Shown here: piece after piece, positions 39,102-53,104 of the stretch
Layout of the letters: each line of letters begins with the position of its first letter
How positions within the stretch are numbered: position 1 is the first letter of the stretch
Origin: Marisa cornuarietis
Taxonomy: Eukaryota; Mollusca; Gastropoda; Architaenioglossa; Ampullariidae
Reading direction: 5' to 3'
Assembly: GCA_004794655.1 (NCBI GenBank)
Contig: SMMW01000554.1
Coordinates: 12,750,501 to 12,814,500, forward strand
DNA: 64,000 nucleotides
Notes under the pieces: model-generated
Databases searched by the model: none
Told to the model about the DNA's origin: nothing
What the model saw: only the letters and a program-made list of their open reading frames with translations
Position numbers and translations under genes: made by a program

Positions 39102-42100
39102 TCCTTTTATTTTTGTGCCCAGATGGCCACGATTTCATGTCGCGCCGTTGTCTGCAGATTCATATATTCAAACTCCAGGGTTCGTAATAATGAAGCAAAA
39201 GTAAGTCGTCATTCCGGGTAAATAAAAGGTAGGAGTCTTGTCTCCGTAGTTATGAATTTGGCTGTAGGCTCTGCGAATGTTGCTCTACCTCAGACACAGC
39301 AGTTATAGATCAGTGTAAAATATTCCCTGTGGGAAATAATGTAAGCAACATCCATGAGGTCTGGGTAGTTTTCACTTGCTTTCGCCATGTTGCCCAGGGG
39401 TAACGATTTATCCACGCTTTATGAATACGGCCCCAGAGTAAGCTGAATTCCTGAACACTACTCGTAATTGTCAGCCGCATCGACGAACTTAGCTTTGGAA
39501 TTCAGGCAGGTGCACACTTTAACCCTGTCAAACATATTTTACTTCCCTCTCGTTCTGTTCTTCCCGAACCACCACATCAGTCTTTTTGCTAGCTTATGGT
39601 GCTACATATAATAACTACACATATGACTAAATATCAATGAGCAATAAATATCTCTTCTCTTCATTTTAAAACGGGATCTTATGGCTCTATCACTCGTAGC
39701 CGGTTCCTGTGCCACAGCTTTTCCTTTTGTGTCTACATGTTTGTTCATATAGCTACACGTTATTATTGCTCGTGCATGTGATATTGTCTAAATTGTCTTT
39801 GTTGTCTTCCGTCAGCACAGACTTTGATGGATCCATGTCCTTTCCCAAAATAAAGAGGTTTCGTCACATTTTATCGAAATTAAATGGCAGGTGACTGGGT
39901 GTTTCAAATATGACATACTTTGTGATAATAAAATCGCAGAATTAAGCTATTACTCATCGATGTGATCAAGCTATAGCTCGAGTCCAGCTGAATCGAATCA
40001 ACCTTCCTTGTCCGCCACGACCAGTGTAATACAACACCGTCAACATGACCAATGTTTGCGCGTCATCGGGTAACCATCCGAGGAACGATTGGCTAGTACT
40101 GTTCTCAGCAGAGGCCAAACGATAACAAAATATCAGAAGACTGCAGTCTCACTCCTCAGTATCAAATTAGACTCTGCTGCACATATCCGAATTAAATATT
40201 CTTCAAACCTGCCTTGGGAGATTTATCGCCAACGGGTTAAGCCGCGGTAATTTCTGCCAAAGGTCGACTGTTGTTGTACTAACGCCGTCGCTACGTCGTC
40301 AAAGTCACTAGATAATCTAGTCTCTCTGGTCACGTACCAAGTATAGAGCTAACAGTGGTGTTGCAATAGGAAAGTACACATATATACTAGCTGTGGTGTA
40401 TGTAATCGTGTTACAAGCCTTCGCTACAAAGGTACACCTTTTACGCGAAGGTGACCTCTCCGGATACATGCCTCAGGGTGGTCCATGAAAAGGTGTTACA
40501 ACTTGTATCCTGCTTGAAATTACCTTTTATTCTTCAGTTGTCTCTTTTTTACGCGTGGTTTGCACGGCCATACATATCTGACGCCAGTGGAGAGTAATAA
40601 AATGTTACGATATGATACGACCGTCACATAAGGACATCATATCCCGTCAAGGATGAAAAGAGATAAATATTTGTTTCCTGTATCAAATATTTATCTATAG
40701 GTGTTTGAGCAGCCAAAGACAAGAACTGTGTAGTGAATGCAAAATGGTAAACCTACGGAGCAATCCGGTGGCCCGTCCAGAACCAAAGCTACATTTATCC
40801 ATGTAAATAGAAAAACTAGATTAATGCATGAGAACAGCGTGTTTTTGTTTTTGTTTTTGCCTCTTGCAGTCATCTTGCAATGGCAAAAACAAATAAATAA
40901 AATAGGAAAGGGGAAATCGGACCTATACTGTCGTAATATGGAGTACTTCAGGCTCATGAAATTGATCTTCTTTCCTTCTTTGTTCACATGAATATGTTCG
41001 CGTGCATTTCTCTGCTGGGATTAAACTAATTATCCAACATCCCTGCAATGTTGTAACGCTGCAGTACACTTTCAAATTTCATTATGCGCCTCTCATTCAT
41101 TCACACATAGTATATTTATTATTAGAACTGCTTAGTGTCTTCGATTTATCGAATGACTTCGACACCAAAACTGGGACAGCGGGTTTTTTAGTTCAAAAGA
41201 TGGACTGGTAGTCTAATTAATGATTAATAATTAACATGAGTAATGAGTGATATTTCCCCCTTCCATAGAATATGATATTACCACGATTTCCTCGTTGCTT
41301 CCCCTGATGATGGAATAAAGAGTCATCGACACGTGAGTACCACACCTCTACTGGTGAGGCTTGACTAATGTTCTGACAGGAAATCCAATTTGATCGACTT
41401 TTCTTACGGAGCAAACAATAGACCTGTATCCAGTTTCGTAGTTACATGGATAATTCAGGATATTCTAGCGCTGTTATTGGCTTTACAGCGACGAACAACT
41501 TCGGCTCCACACTTACTGCAACACATCTGTTTGAAGTTTTCAGGCAGTTTTTAATGAACGATATACACCATGGTAGTTTATCTTGCAAGTGTGTTGTTTT
41601 CACTACATACTGAAAGTTTTGTAGTATATTTCAGTCATGCGTTCACCCTTAGACAAGATGTCGTTGGTCATAAGTTTCAACCTTGACAGTCTGTTAATTG
41701 TTTTCTGCAGAATTATTTATCTAACGAAACTCGATACCAGTGTATTAAATGATGCATAAGAATTATAACTTACACAAGTTTATCGTCACTAATCTGTATT
41801 CCCTATATCCAATATTAAACAAAGGCATTTTGACTTTTAAAATTATATATATATTCTGAATTAAAAAGACTTCTCATGGTACGTTCTTAATTGGTCTGCT
41901 CGCAAGCACTTAAATGACATTTCAAAATCCCATTCTCAAGGTCTACGCATTTTTTTTTTCAGGAAGGATCACTAAGATCAATGAGAAAGGATCCAGGAAG
42001 GGTGAAACATAAATCCGTTAATAAGAAAGTGAGAGAGCTGTCTTGGTGATAAACGAGAGTCCCGCTCACTGCAAACTATTTTGCGATGCCAGCCCTCAGC

Positions 42101-42944
42101 GATGCCTGCAAATTGGGACAGAAACGACAGAGTGTGTTGTCATCTTAAATCAAGGCAAAAAGGTATCACTGGGATTTATCAATGTGAACAACACATCTAG
42201 GTAGTCATGCTTTCGGAAATCAGGATAAGAGAGCTACTTAATAATGTGGATTGACACTTTCCCGTTGAGAAACGCGAATCTACTTAAAGTCTCTTATGCA
42301 GCTGCCATTGACTAAATCGATCACAGGCCTTTCACACGCGTGACAAAGTGAGTTTAGGAGTAGGATTTGTCAGCCCAGCAAGTGCAGGAGAAAGCGATTG
42401 TCACGCTTGTGAGTCATTTCAAAGCTACCACCACTCGATTATTATTATTTTTTTTTTACGAGCAGACATTGCTTTAGCATGATTGACACTAAGTTTATAA
42501 ATTATTTTCGATTTACGAGAGTTGTAATTAGTAGTAAGAGTTTGGAACTCTAATAAACCATATAACCACGGCACATTAAAATCTATGATCAATCTCAAAT
42601 CCTGTATAAATCAACCAAGTAGGTGAGAGGAAACCGCAGGATCAGTTCGACTGACGTATTTGTGTGAAACGAAAAAAATATAGCAGATGTTAACCTACAA
42701 ACAAAGTGCTGAACCTTGTTTGAGTAGATTCAAATTTGGATTACTTGGTGACCCTTCATCATGATTACACATAGGACGTCGCGATGACATCGAGGAACCA
42801 CTATCATCGCCACAAAACTTGACAGCTCAGAAATGCCAGTCAGTCATTTAGAAACGCAAAGAAGTTAGTTAAAGCAAGAAAAATGTCTTGGAGAGATATT
42901 TTAAAAGTTCGTTCAAGCTGGGACATGAAAAGCTTATAGTATCA

Positions 42945-43085
42945 GTGGCGTAGGAACGGGGGGAGGCAAGGGGGGCACACCCCCCCAAAAAAAAGATGCT
43001 GGGAAGGCAAGAATGTGAGCGTCATTCATTGTCAGCATGGAACTTGCCCCCCCCCCACCTAGCCGAGCATCTTCCTACGCCACTG
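42945..43085. mobile_element. MITE-like element with perfect 14-bp terminal inverted repeats
   Basis: The ends cagtggcgtaggaa (42945-42958) and ttcctacgccactg (43072-43085) are exact reverse complements. Both are flanked by agtat (42940-42944 and 43086-43090), a 5-bp target duplication. It is 141 bp long, non-coding, and has G- and C-runs inside that can pair. The CAGTGGCGTAG start resembles hAT-type terminal repeats; the 5-bp duplication is shorter than the usual 8. Confidence 0.8.
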
Positions 43086-43679
43086 AGTATGCAAATTTAG
43101 AAAAAGCTAACATTCCGACATATAAGAAGTAAGATAGACTAGGGAACACTTCAACGAAGCGGCTGAAGTGGTTGAAACTGTACCGAGCTAAATGGCCTGG
43201 ACTGTCCCATACACCATGTAAGGAAATCCCCAGCGAGATCTCTAACGCCCGGAGAAAGTGCAGCCAATTAAAGCCCAACAAATAATTACATGACTGTTAG
43301 TAAACTATCATTAGATGCTATTCTTTCTTGTGAACGGCAGATATGCAAAATATGAACTGTCATCTCACTTTCGTTTTGTCCCGATCTGTGACCTCATAGT
43401 TTCAGAAATTTTTCATCTTATCCACGGCTTTTGCAAATCGGTATTACGTTTTAGTTACAAGTTCCTTTACAAATAAATAAAAATTGTAGATGCTGGTCAT
43501 CTTTACAGCGTAGATCGTTAGTTGTTCCAAGGTTGTCTTAACCCACTTGTCGTCTTGCTTGGCGCATTGATGAGTGTCTCGATGACAGAAGGTAATTGGA
43601 TGGTCGATTGTTGGTGGCAGCAAGTGAGTCATCATCATTGCAGTTGTTGTTCTCGATCCCTGAGGTTTCGATTTAATAA

Positions 43680-43760
43680 AATAATAATAAAACAGTGAAT
43701 TTATATAGCGTCATATCTCGTTCCTTTGGGCAGACTCATGGCGCTTTACAGAAAAAAGTC
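43680..43760 (-). repeat. retroelement 3'-tail-like fragment
   Basis: aataataataaaacagtgaa then tttatatagcgtcat and catggcgctttac: the same (ATA)n plus TATAGCGC...GCGCTTTAC layout as the tail of the LINE at 28.1 kb, same orientation. Confidence 0.5.
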
Positions 43761-44334
43761 ACACATAGACAGACATACACGGATGCAGGTAACATGACAT
43801 AGAATGCCATATGAGGTGAAACGGCGCTGTCGCACCGGCTCGCCATTTTGAACGACGACTTCAGCACTTTCAGTAAGCTTTCCCTTGGATGGGATATTCG
43901 GTGGAAGGTTCGGTCCATATCTGCATGAACTGCAGTATACGGGCTTCTGATGGGCGTGGCTGCCAGAAGTAATAAGTCGGCGATACACGCTTACACTCCG
44001 TGCAGCCGACTACCCACGTGAGTCTGCCTGGCTTTCCAACATTCCTTGATTTCATGCTTACACGAACGTCTGGTTTGTGTGACATATTGGTAGGCCTCGC
44101 ATCATCATTTGGACTCGCGAGAATTTCTTTTTTTTCAGTTGTCTTTAGCAGTACAATGAAGCCATTGAGAGATCGATCACGACCTGAATAGCACGGTCTT
44201 TTATGCCGAGGATTTCGTTCTCCTCTCTGAGTCTCGAAAGACGATCCGTTTTCTTCTTCAGCCAGAAACTATAGTTTCATTTTGATGTCTAATATGTTTC
44301 TAAATAAGTTTGTTTCTTTCTAAGTTCTAACATC

Positions 44335-44830
44335 AAATCAACAGAACTGTGTATTTTTCACTACTCAGTATCAGCGATTCGTATTTTTCCTTTCGAACTG
44401 CCAGCATCCTCGCCTGTGTCATTGTTTTATCAAGACTTGACTGCTCTAATTCTCTCTTGTCCGGCTGCTCTCTGTATCTTCTCAACAAACTCCAACACTC
44501 TGCAGCACGATTTATACTCCAAGCATCCAAAAGAGATCACGTCTCAGCTCTTCTCCACTGGTTTTCTTGTCCAGGCTTGTACAAAGTATAAATTTGCTGC
44601 ACTTTGCTTCTGATTCTTCGCAGGCTCGGCTTGTTACTTCTCTGACCTTTAAGCTAACTCACTACAACCCAAACAGGCATATCCGTACTTAAGCAGAAAC
44701 TTACCGTTCCCAGAACCAGGAAGAAAACCTTTGGTAAACACATGCCCTTAAAACGCACTTGTTTAAGAAACATCTGGAGTTTTAGTCCACAAGTTTCAGT
44801 CTGGCTATTCTTCCATATCATTTGTAGCTG
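44335..44830 (+). mobile_element. LINE relic, reverse transcriptase C-terminal part (plus strand)
   Basis: The plus strand encodes ILACVIVLSRLDCSNSLLSG, then LNKLQHSAARFILQASKRDH and VSALLHW. These match the SRLDYCNSLLxG...LQxVQNxAARLI...LHWLP block of CR1/L2-like LINEs. A later part reads FKxxLKTHLF-like out of frame (aaacgcacttgtttaagaaacat). It is 5'-truncated, with frameshifts. Confidence 0.75.
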
Positions 44831-45177
44831 TCACCTAATTTTGTGTAGATTTTACCATTCACATACTAGCTATTTAATTCTTCGCAGCGAAGAATCGCTA
44901 ATTAGAAACTGTCACGAGTGGAGGGAGGGAGGGTGTGTGTGTAATAATAATAATAAAGCCTATAAGCAATCACAACGTACGCTACATCGTGACGTGGTCG
45001 ACGTTCACCAGGGGCTGGCGAGCTGTGCGTGGTGTGAAGGTCCGTTCAATCAGCTGGCGGCACACCCATTGTGTGCCGAAACTGATTTCGCTGATGGGTG
45101 TTGCCATAAGTGCTCTTAAGGATATGGGTTTCCGTTCTTGCTTTGGCTGTGCGCCGGCATTTTGTGCGCTCGGCGCG

Positions 45178-45221
45178 CACTCACTCACTCACTCACACAC
45201 ACACACACGCGCGCGCGCGTG
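45178..45221. repeat. (CACT)n(CA)n(CG)n compound microsatellite
   Basis: cactcactcactcactcaca, then cacacacacacgcgcgcgcgcg. The open frames crossing it (poly-His/Thr/Arg) are artefacts of the repeat. Confidence 0.95.
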
Positions 45222-46120
45222 CCTTCGATCGCCACATTCTGCAGCAGCAGGGAGTTCAAAACGCCTTCACCGGCTACAAAGCAGAACCCGGTCTTGCGTG
45301 ACATGGACTCACAACGACGATGATGGTAACGACAAAAAAAAAAAAAAAAATACTACGACGATCATGATGACAGAAACATCCATAAAAACCATGAGCACAC
45401 GACAGTCTTTGTGGAAATCTTAATGTGTTTCGTCTGTTGTTTAATGGATTTTTCTAGACCCGTGTCCGTACATCGAATATTCATCCTCCCCAGCCTTCCA
45501 CACACACAAAAGTATACTATATCACGAAAACTTAGAGCCTCAATTTAGATATTCCGAATTTGTTTTGCAAGAAAAACGCAGACCCCTCCAGTTCCCACGC
45601 CGCCAAAACCTGTCACCATCTTCTTACCCCCTCGCTCACCGCGAGGTGGAAGCACTTTCCCTTTCATACCAGCCAGTCATCGAGGGTCGGCAGTCCGCCC
45701 ACAGTTTATTGTCAGCGAACTTCTTTGCTGAACTATGGCACTCGACGCCACGTGCTTTCCTCCAAAGAAAAGCAAAACCAAAGCAACCGCAGGTGAAGTC
45801 GGTCGCGTTCGTTTACGTGGGACTCTCTTATTCTATGAACCTTATTGTGTCGGCAACCTGCATATATAATGTGCTGTTCCTCGTGTAAATATACCGCATG
45901 GTGTGTACATTCATATCTTATGTTTATTATTTTGTATTCTTTTAATTTTTCCTCCTACCTTAAATTGTGAAATTTCGATTACGTGTGACTTTATAGTTGC
46001 GATTGTGTAGTTAGAGGATTTCAGAAAAATGGTTGCAAGTTCCTTATTTACCATTACTTTATCCCCTAGGATCATCTTTACCATTGCTATGGCGGCATGA
46101 AGGACCACCTCCAGCAAAGT

Positions 46121-46363
46121 GATAAAGGTTTTTCCCTAACATTTTGTAGGGCGGTGGGAGGTTGGGGTTTGAAGTGGGGCCAGTTTTTTTTTTTTAGGAT
46201 GGTGCCCATCTCCTATCCGTCTCGCTGCATTAGTTCCCTCAAACCTCTCTGGAATCATGTACCCCATTCCCGAAAGCTGAGTCGGGTTGGGGAAGTTCGA
46301 TGCGCCACACTGGTATCGAGCCACCCCATCTTCGGGTTCAGAAACCAGTGCTCGGCCATCCCA
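46121..46363 (-). repeat. SINE family A, copy 3
   Basis: Begins gataaaggtttttccctaac as copy 1 begins gataaaggtcatcccataac, and shares ggtgcccatctcct, ctcgctgcatta and the tRNA-like right end (gttcagaaaccagtgctcggccat). Truncated at the head compared with copy 1. Confidence 0.7.
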
Positions 46364-47578
46364 TTAGCTACTATACCCCACCGTCCTGTCAAGGTGGTAT
46401 GCCGGCGAAGCGCGAGACGAGCATAAATAGCTTCAGTCGTTTGAATAGAATCTATGCATTTTTTTTTTTTTACTGGGGTGTGGGGTGGGGAGGCCAGCGG
46501 CCACTCGAAGCTAGTGATCCCATTACTACATACATGGTATTTCTGTTAAGGCTGAACCAGCAAAGCCAGACTACAAATGTGTCCTATCAAAAGTAAAATG
46601 AGGGTGGGAGGGTTTAAGGAACGAGTTAGACAACTGAGTACTTTTAAAAGGATCCCAGCAGGTAATAAGATGGAAAAGTAGGTTTATGGATGAAAGAGAC
46701 AAGGTGTATCTTCAGATTAAAATATCTAAAGCAACAGAAGCCAGGCTATTTATACATGTCTACCATTCCATGCATTACATAAGTTTCTTCTGTCATTAAT
46801 GTTAGCCCTGTGAGATATGTTGTAGCTCTGCATAGAGAGAATAGCATTAGACCTTAAAGATAAACCTGCCCTGACTTAAATAATTTAAGCAGACCTTCTG
46901 GTGAAGAGCTCAGTAGGATTCTAACTCCATGACATTTTATTGAGAAGACATAACTCACTTTATCAATTATTAATCACCACATACTATAAAATCGTTTTTA
47001 TTTTCAAATCTGCCTCAGTATCAGAGACAAACGTTGGGTTGTAGTTTCATAGCATACTTAGACCTGAACATGCAAATCACAAACATTTTATGAATATATT
47101 CTAAAGGTTACCTGCTCTGACATGCGTTCAAAGGGCAGTCACTGGCACTAAAGAGTTACAAGTGTTAGAAGTCTTAATCGTCATTTTAAAATGTACCTAA
47201 GACAGTCTTTGTCCAATTTTATATGTAAGAAGCCGAATTCTCTGCAAGTCTTTTTCAGTAAGTACTTTGTAACAAACAACACTAGAAATCAAGACACAGA
47301 GATGTTTTCTTGCTTGGTTATTTAATTAGAAAAATAGAAATTGAAAAATAAATGTGCACTATCCATCACAGGAAATTTTGTTCTGTGTAACAGTGTTAAA
47401 AAGCACATACCTAAAAAAAGTAATGCTGAGAACATTCATCCTTACATGTGTAAGGTACACCAACTTACCGTTTCCTATTTAAGATTTTAATTATTTCCAG
47501 TGCATGCTGCTTTAAAGGAAAGTATGCATTCTGTCTCCAGTCTTGGTCCCTCTGCTTTGATCAAACCAGGTCAGGGTT

Positions 47579-47596
47579 TATATATATATATATATA
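47579..47596. repeat. (TA)n microsatellite
   Basis: tatatatatatatatata. Confidence 0.9.
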
Positions 47597-47885
47597 ATGA
47601 ATATATAGACCAATAATAAACACCTTTTGGTTAAAAAGGCACACATACTAGCATCTTGCACGGATTTTAAATTTCAAGAGAACAGCAACCAAAACTATCA
47701 TAATGTGTACTTATAATGCGCAGCATCATGACCAAGATAGATCGCACTCTGCACAGAAGAGTAGAATGTAAAGCAATGGATGAAGGTATGAAGGGATGTA
47801 GGTACTGTAAACAGTGGAAAGATGGAGTCGTTATACGATTGTTAACATGACAGACAATATTACAAGGGAGTTAAAAAAAAGTAAT

Positions 47886-48440
47886 TCAGGGACAGTACTT
47901 TGTCAACAGATATGTTTTCAGAGAATGTTTAAATGCAGCCTTTGAGTCAGAGTGGCAAATGAAATGTGGAAGAGAGTTCCATTGTTTAGCAGCACAGAGG
48001 GAGAATGTCCGTTGTCCGTAGGTGACTGTCTTGTGGGAGGGAGTAGAATGCAGGAGTCTGATGAGGAGCAAAGGTTTCGAGCAGGGGTATGGACAGACAA
48101 GATTTCAGTAGCGGAATGAGGAACCATCAAAGAATCCATAGCACAGAGTTGAGAGCTTGTTGTTTATTCTAGCATTAATTGGTAGTCAATGAAGAAAGTG
48201 AAGAAGTGGTGTAACATGTTCAGATTTGTGAGTCCGGAAAACAAGACAAGCAGCTGAATTCTGGACTTGCTGAAGCTTGTGAATGAAATATTGCGGACAG
48301 CCAGCAAGAGAGTTGCAATAGTCTAGCTTAGACAGAACAAATGAGGAGATTAGAATTTTGGTGGTTAAGGTGGACAGAGTATGGCGTATGGAGTTGTGGT
48401 CCCTACCACTTTTCATCTTGTGAAGCAACTTCTGCTAACT
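47886..48440 (-). mobile_element. CR1/L2-like LINE relic, reverse transcriptase C-terminal part
   Basis: Minus strand: LISSFVLSKLDYCNSLAGCP and QVQNSAACLVFRTHKSEHVT, then (48071-47886) TYGQRTFSLCAAKQWNSLPH and SKAAFKHSLKTYLLTKY. These are the conserved blocks of a CR1/L2-type ORF2 end. The two halves are in different frames, so at least one frameshift is present. Inactive. Confidence 0.85.
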
Positions 48441-48952
48441 TCAAAACCCCGTGAATGTTGTTTTTTGATACAAATGTCAAAGTGATACTGCAGTGGCTGA
48501 TCACCATTTCAGAAAAAAAATTTCTATCAGTGTCACTATGTAAATAGCCTGCTTTATTATCCTTTCAGTACTCTCTTTGTAATTGTAATCATGATTTGCT
48601 TATTGGGTGTGTAAAGATTGAAATTCCCTTCCCTTCAAAACACAGTCAGCTCATGATACATTTAAACGTGGACTTCAAAATCTATTTCAAAATTATTCCA
48701 TACTGTAGCATTCATTTCCTCAATACTGTTTGCTTATTTCTCTACGGCGATTTCTGCCCTGAACGTTGATTTTTGTCGTTTTTATTTAGTTGTTTCATAA
48801 GATTAAGTAATGTTTCATGTCCTGCAACCACACTAAATGAATGTTATTCTTTGTTCTGCAGACCTTGTTATTAATATTATTTTAATATATTAAAATATAT
48901 TATTGGTAATATATTATTGTAATGATCTCTCATACTTCTTACTGTATCCATA

Positions 48953-48958
48953 AATAAA
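48953..48958 (+). terminator. candidate plus-strand poly(A) signal
   Basis: ccataaataaaatctgcgca followed by tgtagtgtcttgtttttcc, a GU/U-rich element. It would end a plus-strand transcript running through 48.4-48.97 kb, but no such gene is recognised. Low weight. Confidence 0.2.
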
Positions 48959-50189
48959 ATCTGCGCATAAAGAAAGCTGTAGTGTCTTGTTTTTCCTTTT
49001 CTTTATCTTTTGGGGATGAACATCCTCTGAGCAAATAATAACAGAAGAGACACAAGGTAGTTTTTAATTTTTTTAGTGGTGTTAATTTGCGATGGATTTA
49101 AATTCTAGAGAGGTTTTTGCTGATGTAGCATTATGCCAAAAACAAATTTATTCACATTAAATATTTTGCTGAATTTCACAGGGTCTGAAACTTGAATTTA
49201 TAAAAAAGCTTCTGCTAGTTTCATGGATTATACGCCCTAAACTCTCTGTTCAAATTGCTTTAAATTTTCTTTCATGTCACCCCATCAGTGTTACCATTTT
49301 TTTAAATGCTCAATGAGCTCTTTGGATGGGGTAAAGGGAGACAGTTTCTTTGGTGGTGAAAGCACATGAAGGCTATTGATTATTGCTGGTTAATTCAGAT
49401 GGAAAGAACTTATGAGAAGAAAATGGAAATTCTTTTCTTCATATTTTATAATGAAAGTATTTTCTTTATGCTAAAGTAAATCTTTAAATGAGTGGATTTA
49501 AACATGATTTTGACGAAGTACACACTAAAGCAAAGTTGAGCAGGCTCAACAAAATTAAAAAATTTTCCATCATAGTCCAGTCACTAAACTGCTAACACTT
49601 ATCTCAACAAAGAGTTCAATGGTCTCAATACAAAATAGAACGAATGCTGTGGCACTCAGTGGGAAAAACACTTTTGTACACGACCACTTACAAAAATGTG
49701 ATACATTTAAAAAAGCAACAATGCAACCAGTATTAGACAAGACAAAATGACAGATTTAACTCTTCGTATACAGTTCACACCTGTGAACGCATCTTCATAG
49801 CTACAGCTCAGTTGTGCCAATATGACCCTCCTGAATGAGTTAATAAAAACTGCTGTCATACTAAGGCATGGATTGTCTACTGGGTAAACATTCCACTAGT
49901 CTGTACAAGAGTTATCAAGACTATGCACAGGTATAAGGATATCTGCTCAGTAGTGTGTAGATGCATGAGGCAAGTTGTGAAAGGTGAAGATGAGGGCTGA
50001 GGTGGTGCGAGAGAATTTGGCAAGAATTTCAACAGCCCGTTAATAAAGGAATGAACAGAAGAACATTTCACTTTTCAGAAATATAACTAGACACTCATAA
50101 AAATAAAACTATACCCAGCAACTTCTGAAGCAACAACACATCACTCAGTCCTTATGGGTACAGAGAAGTACATTTCAAGCAATAAAACA

Positions 50190-50213
50190 CTAAAAAAAAA
50201 AAAAAAAAAAAAA
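50190..50213. repeat. A homopolymer run (about 24 nt)
   Basis: An uninterrupted A run. No retroelement body was recognised immediately before it. Confidence 0.9.
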
Positions 50214-53104
50214 CTGAAGCAAAATCTACGATCTTGAAGACCTAGTAAAATGTTACACCAAATAGAATTTTCTGTACATACCATGATACAGTGAAATAAA
50301 ATATACTCACTCTTTTTAAAAGATGCTTTTTTCTAGTGACTTGGTACTATGTGTTATAACCTGTTTGCCTATTTTCAAAGGAATCAGTAGTTTGTACTGA
50401 CACTGCAAAAGCTTGACTCAAATGAAGCAGCAGATAAAAAGTTGACAATAAAATCACAGTGGAAAAGTTAGCAAATAGAAGTCAACACAGGGCAAAGCTG
50501 GTTCTGTTGGATTGCTTAAATATTAAATTACAGAAACCTGACATGACCATATGTGACTCAAAAAAAAACAAACAATGCACTGGTGTGTTAAAACCCACCA
50601 CCCTTCAAAAATGGAAGACATGCTAAGTGGTTTCAGTAGGAAGACCAGACATACAGTGGTCACACAAGTCATAAAACTCTAAACAAGTGAATGATAAAAT
50701 ACTGGAATGTTGAACAGCAGCCATCCAAAGACCATAAACTGTACATGTGTTTCATTAGTATTACCTCCTAGAGTCCTGGTGCTTATTAGATAGAAAATTT
50801 GTCTTAATTTTCACCTGATTGTACTACTTGCATAAGCAAGTGCTACAGGCGGTCTTAACCAATGACCAGGTATGAAACCCTCTTTGCTGCACATAGTTCT
50901 GCACTTGCAGGACAACAAAAATGGGATCAAATGAATCTAAGCACACAAGTCCTTGTTCACCATAAAGCCTGAAGAGGAAAAATTCTCTTTACAAGCATGT
51001 TAAATGCGAAGACCGGTAATGCAAATGACCAAAAACATGCAAGAGATTATCAAAATGGCTAAAAAAAATGTCTTCAAAATAACACGTGAAAGGTGAATGA
51101 TTGTATAGTATAGAATTAACTACTACTTATGCTCTGGCCATTTGCAGAAAGAATGTACAAAAACGTGAGTATAGTGCTTTAAATGGAAAATATCTTTCAA
51201 GGTCCAGGGACTAAAATGAAGTTTCATATCATTGAGAACCCCTTATAAATGTGTATTTTTCCAATACATAAAATCACATATTTTTGCCTTTAAATAAATT
51301 AAATGAGCACTCTGATAACAATTAAATAAAACAGTAATGAAAATAAACTGAAATATAATTTAGAATAATGTGCAATTTGAACTTGAAGCATAACAATAGA
51401 ATGACTTGGATGATACTACTAGAGTGAGAAAGAGCATGACCTGGTGAGAGGCTGTTAAACCTAATTACTGTGGGTATAGAACAGCTTTGGCATGCAAATA
51501 TTAGCAGAATACTGAAGGAATCTCTTGCTCTTTGCAACTGAGAAAGTAACTGACATAAATTACTTAATGGTTACTACTTAAAAAAAGAGCAAATAAAGAA
51601 GCTCACTGTAGTAGCACTATTTTACATACTGGGGGTGTGGTATGTAAATCTTGAACTTGTATAACTGGACTGGAATTTGTAAAGTAACTGAAGGCTCAAA
51701 ATGTTTTTAAAAAATTTTGTGATGGATATCTAAGTACATTAGAATGCCACATTAAGCTAAAATGCACAGAGGATTACAAAAAAACTCCCTACAGAAACTG
51801 CCTCACAATTTCCTCATCTGACAGAGCAGTTTACTTTACTACGCACATTTTACAATTTCATTACCTTATAAAAAATAATCCAGCCACAGCATTCAGTAAC
51901 CTGTAATGTGTATAACAATCCAGTAATACAAATATCAGACAAAAAGGTTAAATAACCTGTCTGCAATAAATGTGGTTAAAAGTAGTTCACGCAACAAAAA
52001 AGAATGATGAAATAATCTGGTGAAATACTCATTAGGGAACAGCACAAAAGCTGAAGTCAATTAATTCATCCTTGTGAATATAGTAACATGTACATACCAC
52101 TCAATGGACACATTATTTTATTTTTTTTAAAAAGACCGAGGCAGTTCTGCTGTGCTACACAAACATAAAAGTGTGACAGCATCAAATATGTAAGGCAGTG
52201 ATTATATTTTACTTCCTTCTGGACGGGGCTTGTGGATTGAACACATAAGTGGCATAGGAAAAGCAAATCTTTAAATCTCTTCAAACCCTTCTACGTCATT
52301 TTTCCAACAAAGTGATGTCTTTAACTTAAGACTAAAGCTACATCATATTGCAAATAGCAACAGCTGTATGTCGTTCTTCATCATGTGACTGACTTCCAAA
52401 CAAAGAGTGAATATTTCTTTTTATGGACGGCAAAAAGGAATCTGGCTCCTAAGCTGGTTGGTATTAAGAGCTTGATCCTACATAACATAGCAGGTCATTA
52501 TCAAGTCATTTCCAACAAGTCATTGGCAAAGGTACAAGGTAGACTGCTCAAAAGGGATGGAATGGAGACACAAAACGTGGTTGGTAAATATAAATTAAGG
52601 TCCAATCATTGGCATGTCTTAACTTGAAAACCACCCGTTCAGTATTCATGTAGAGTTGGCAGACAAACTAGCAAAAAACAGTAGAAAGATCTGGCGCTTT
52701 TTTCCTAACAGTCAAAACTCTTCTAAAGCATATAAACAAAGATAATGGCAACATTATGTACACTGAGCGACAATCATCTTTAGTCATCTACAGCTGAAAC
52801 ACGTTTGTTATTATTATGTTTTTGTGATAAGTGCATTTTACAGCATAAGAGGCAAAGATTTCTCGACTGCTCTCTTATCATGAAATTTAACCATACATTT
52901 AGATATATAATCATTAAAAAATGTAAATGGAAATTATCTTTCTATGACAGCAAATGGCAGACACCATACAGTACATGCTATTTAAATTTCTAACATGCTA
53001 TCTCATAACACTCTTAAAACAATTATACTGATACACAATATTTTGTATCACATATAATAATATACCATACCATTATATATCCAATCATTAAAAATGTTCT
53101 CCAA

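Larger units (their letters stand above)
38240..53100. other. intergenic region between GNB1 and the caspase
   Basis: No cellular coding exon was recognised on either strand. It contains four LINE/SINE relics, one MITE-like element, microsatellites and a 24-nt A run at about 50190. Composition switches from T-rich to A-rich on the plus strand near 49.5 kb, which may mark the distal end of caspase transcripts. Confidence 0.45.

Noticed and set aside
44935..45423. 162-codon plus-strand frame
   Set aside because: Crosses a compound microsatellite and an A run. No family resemblance.
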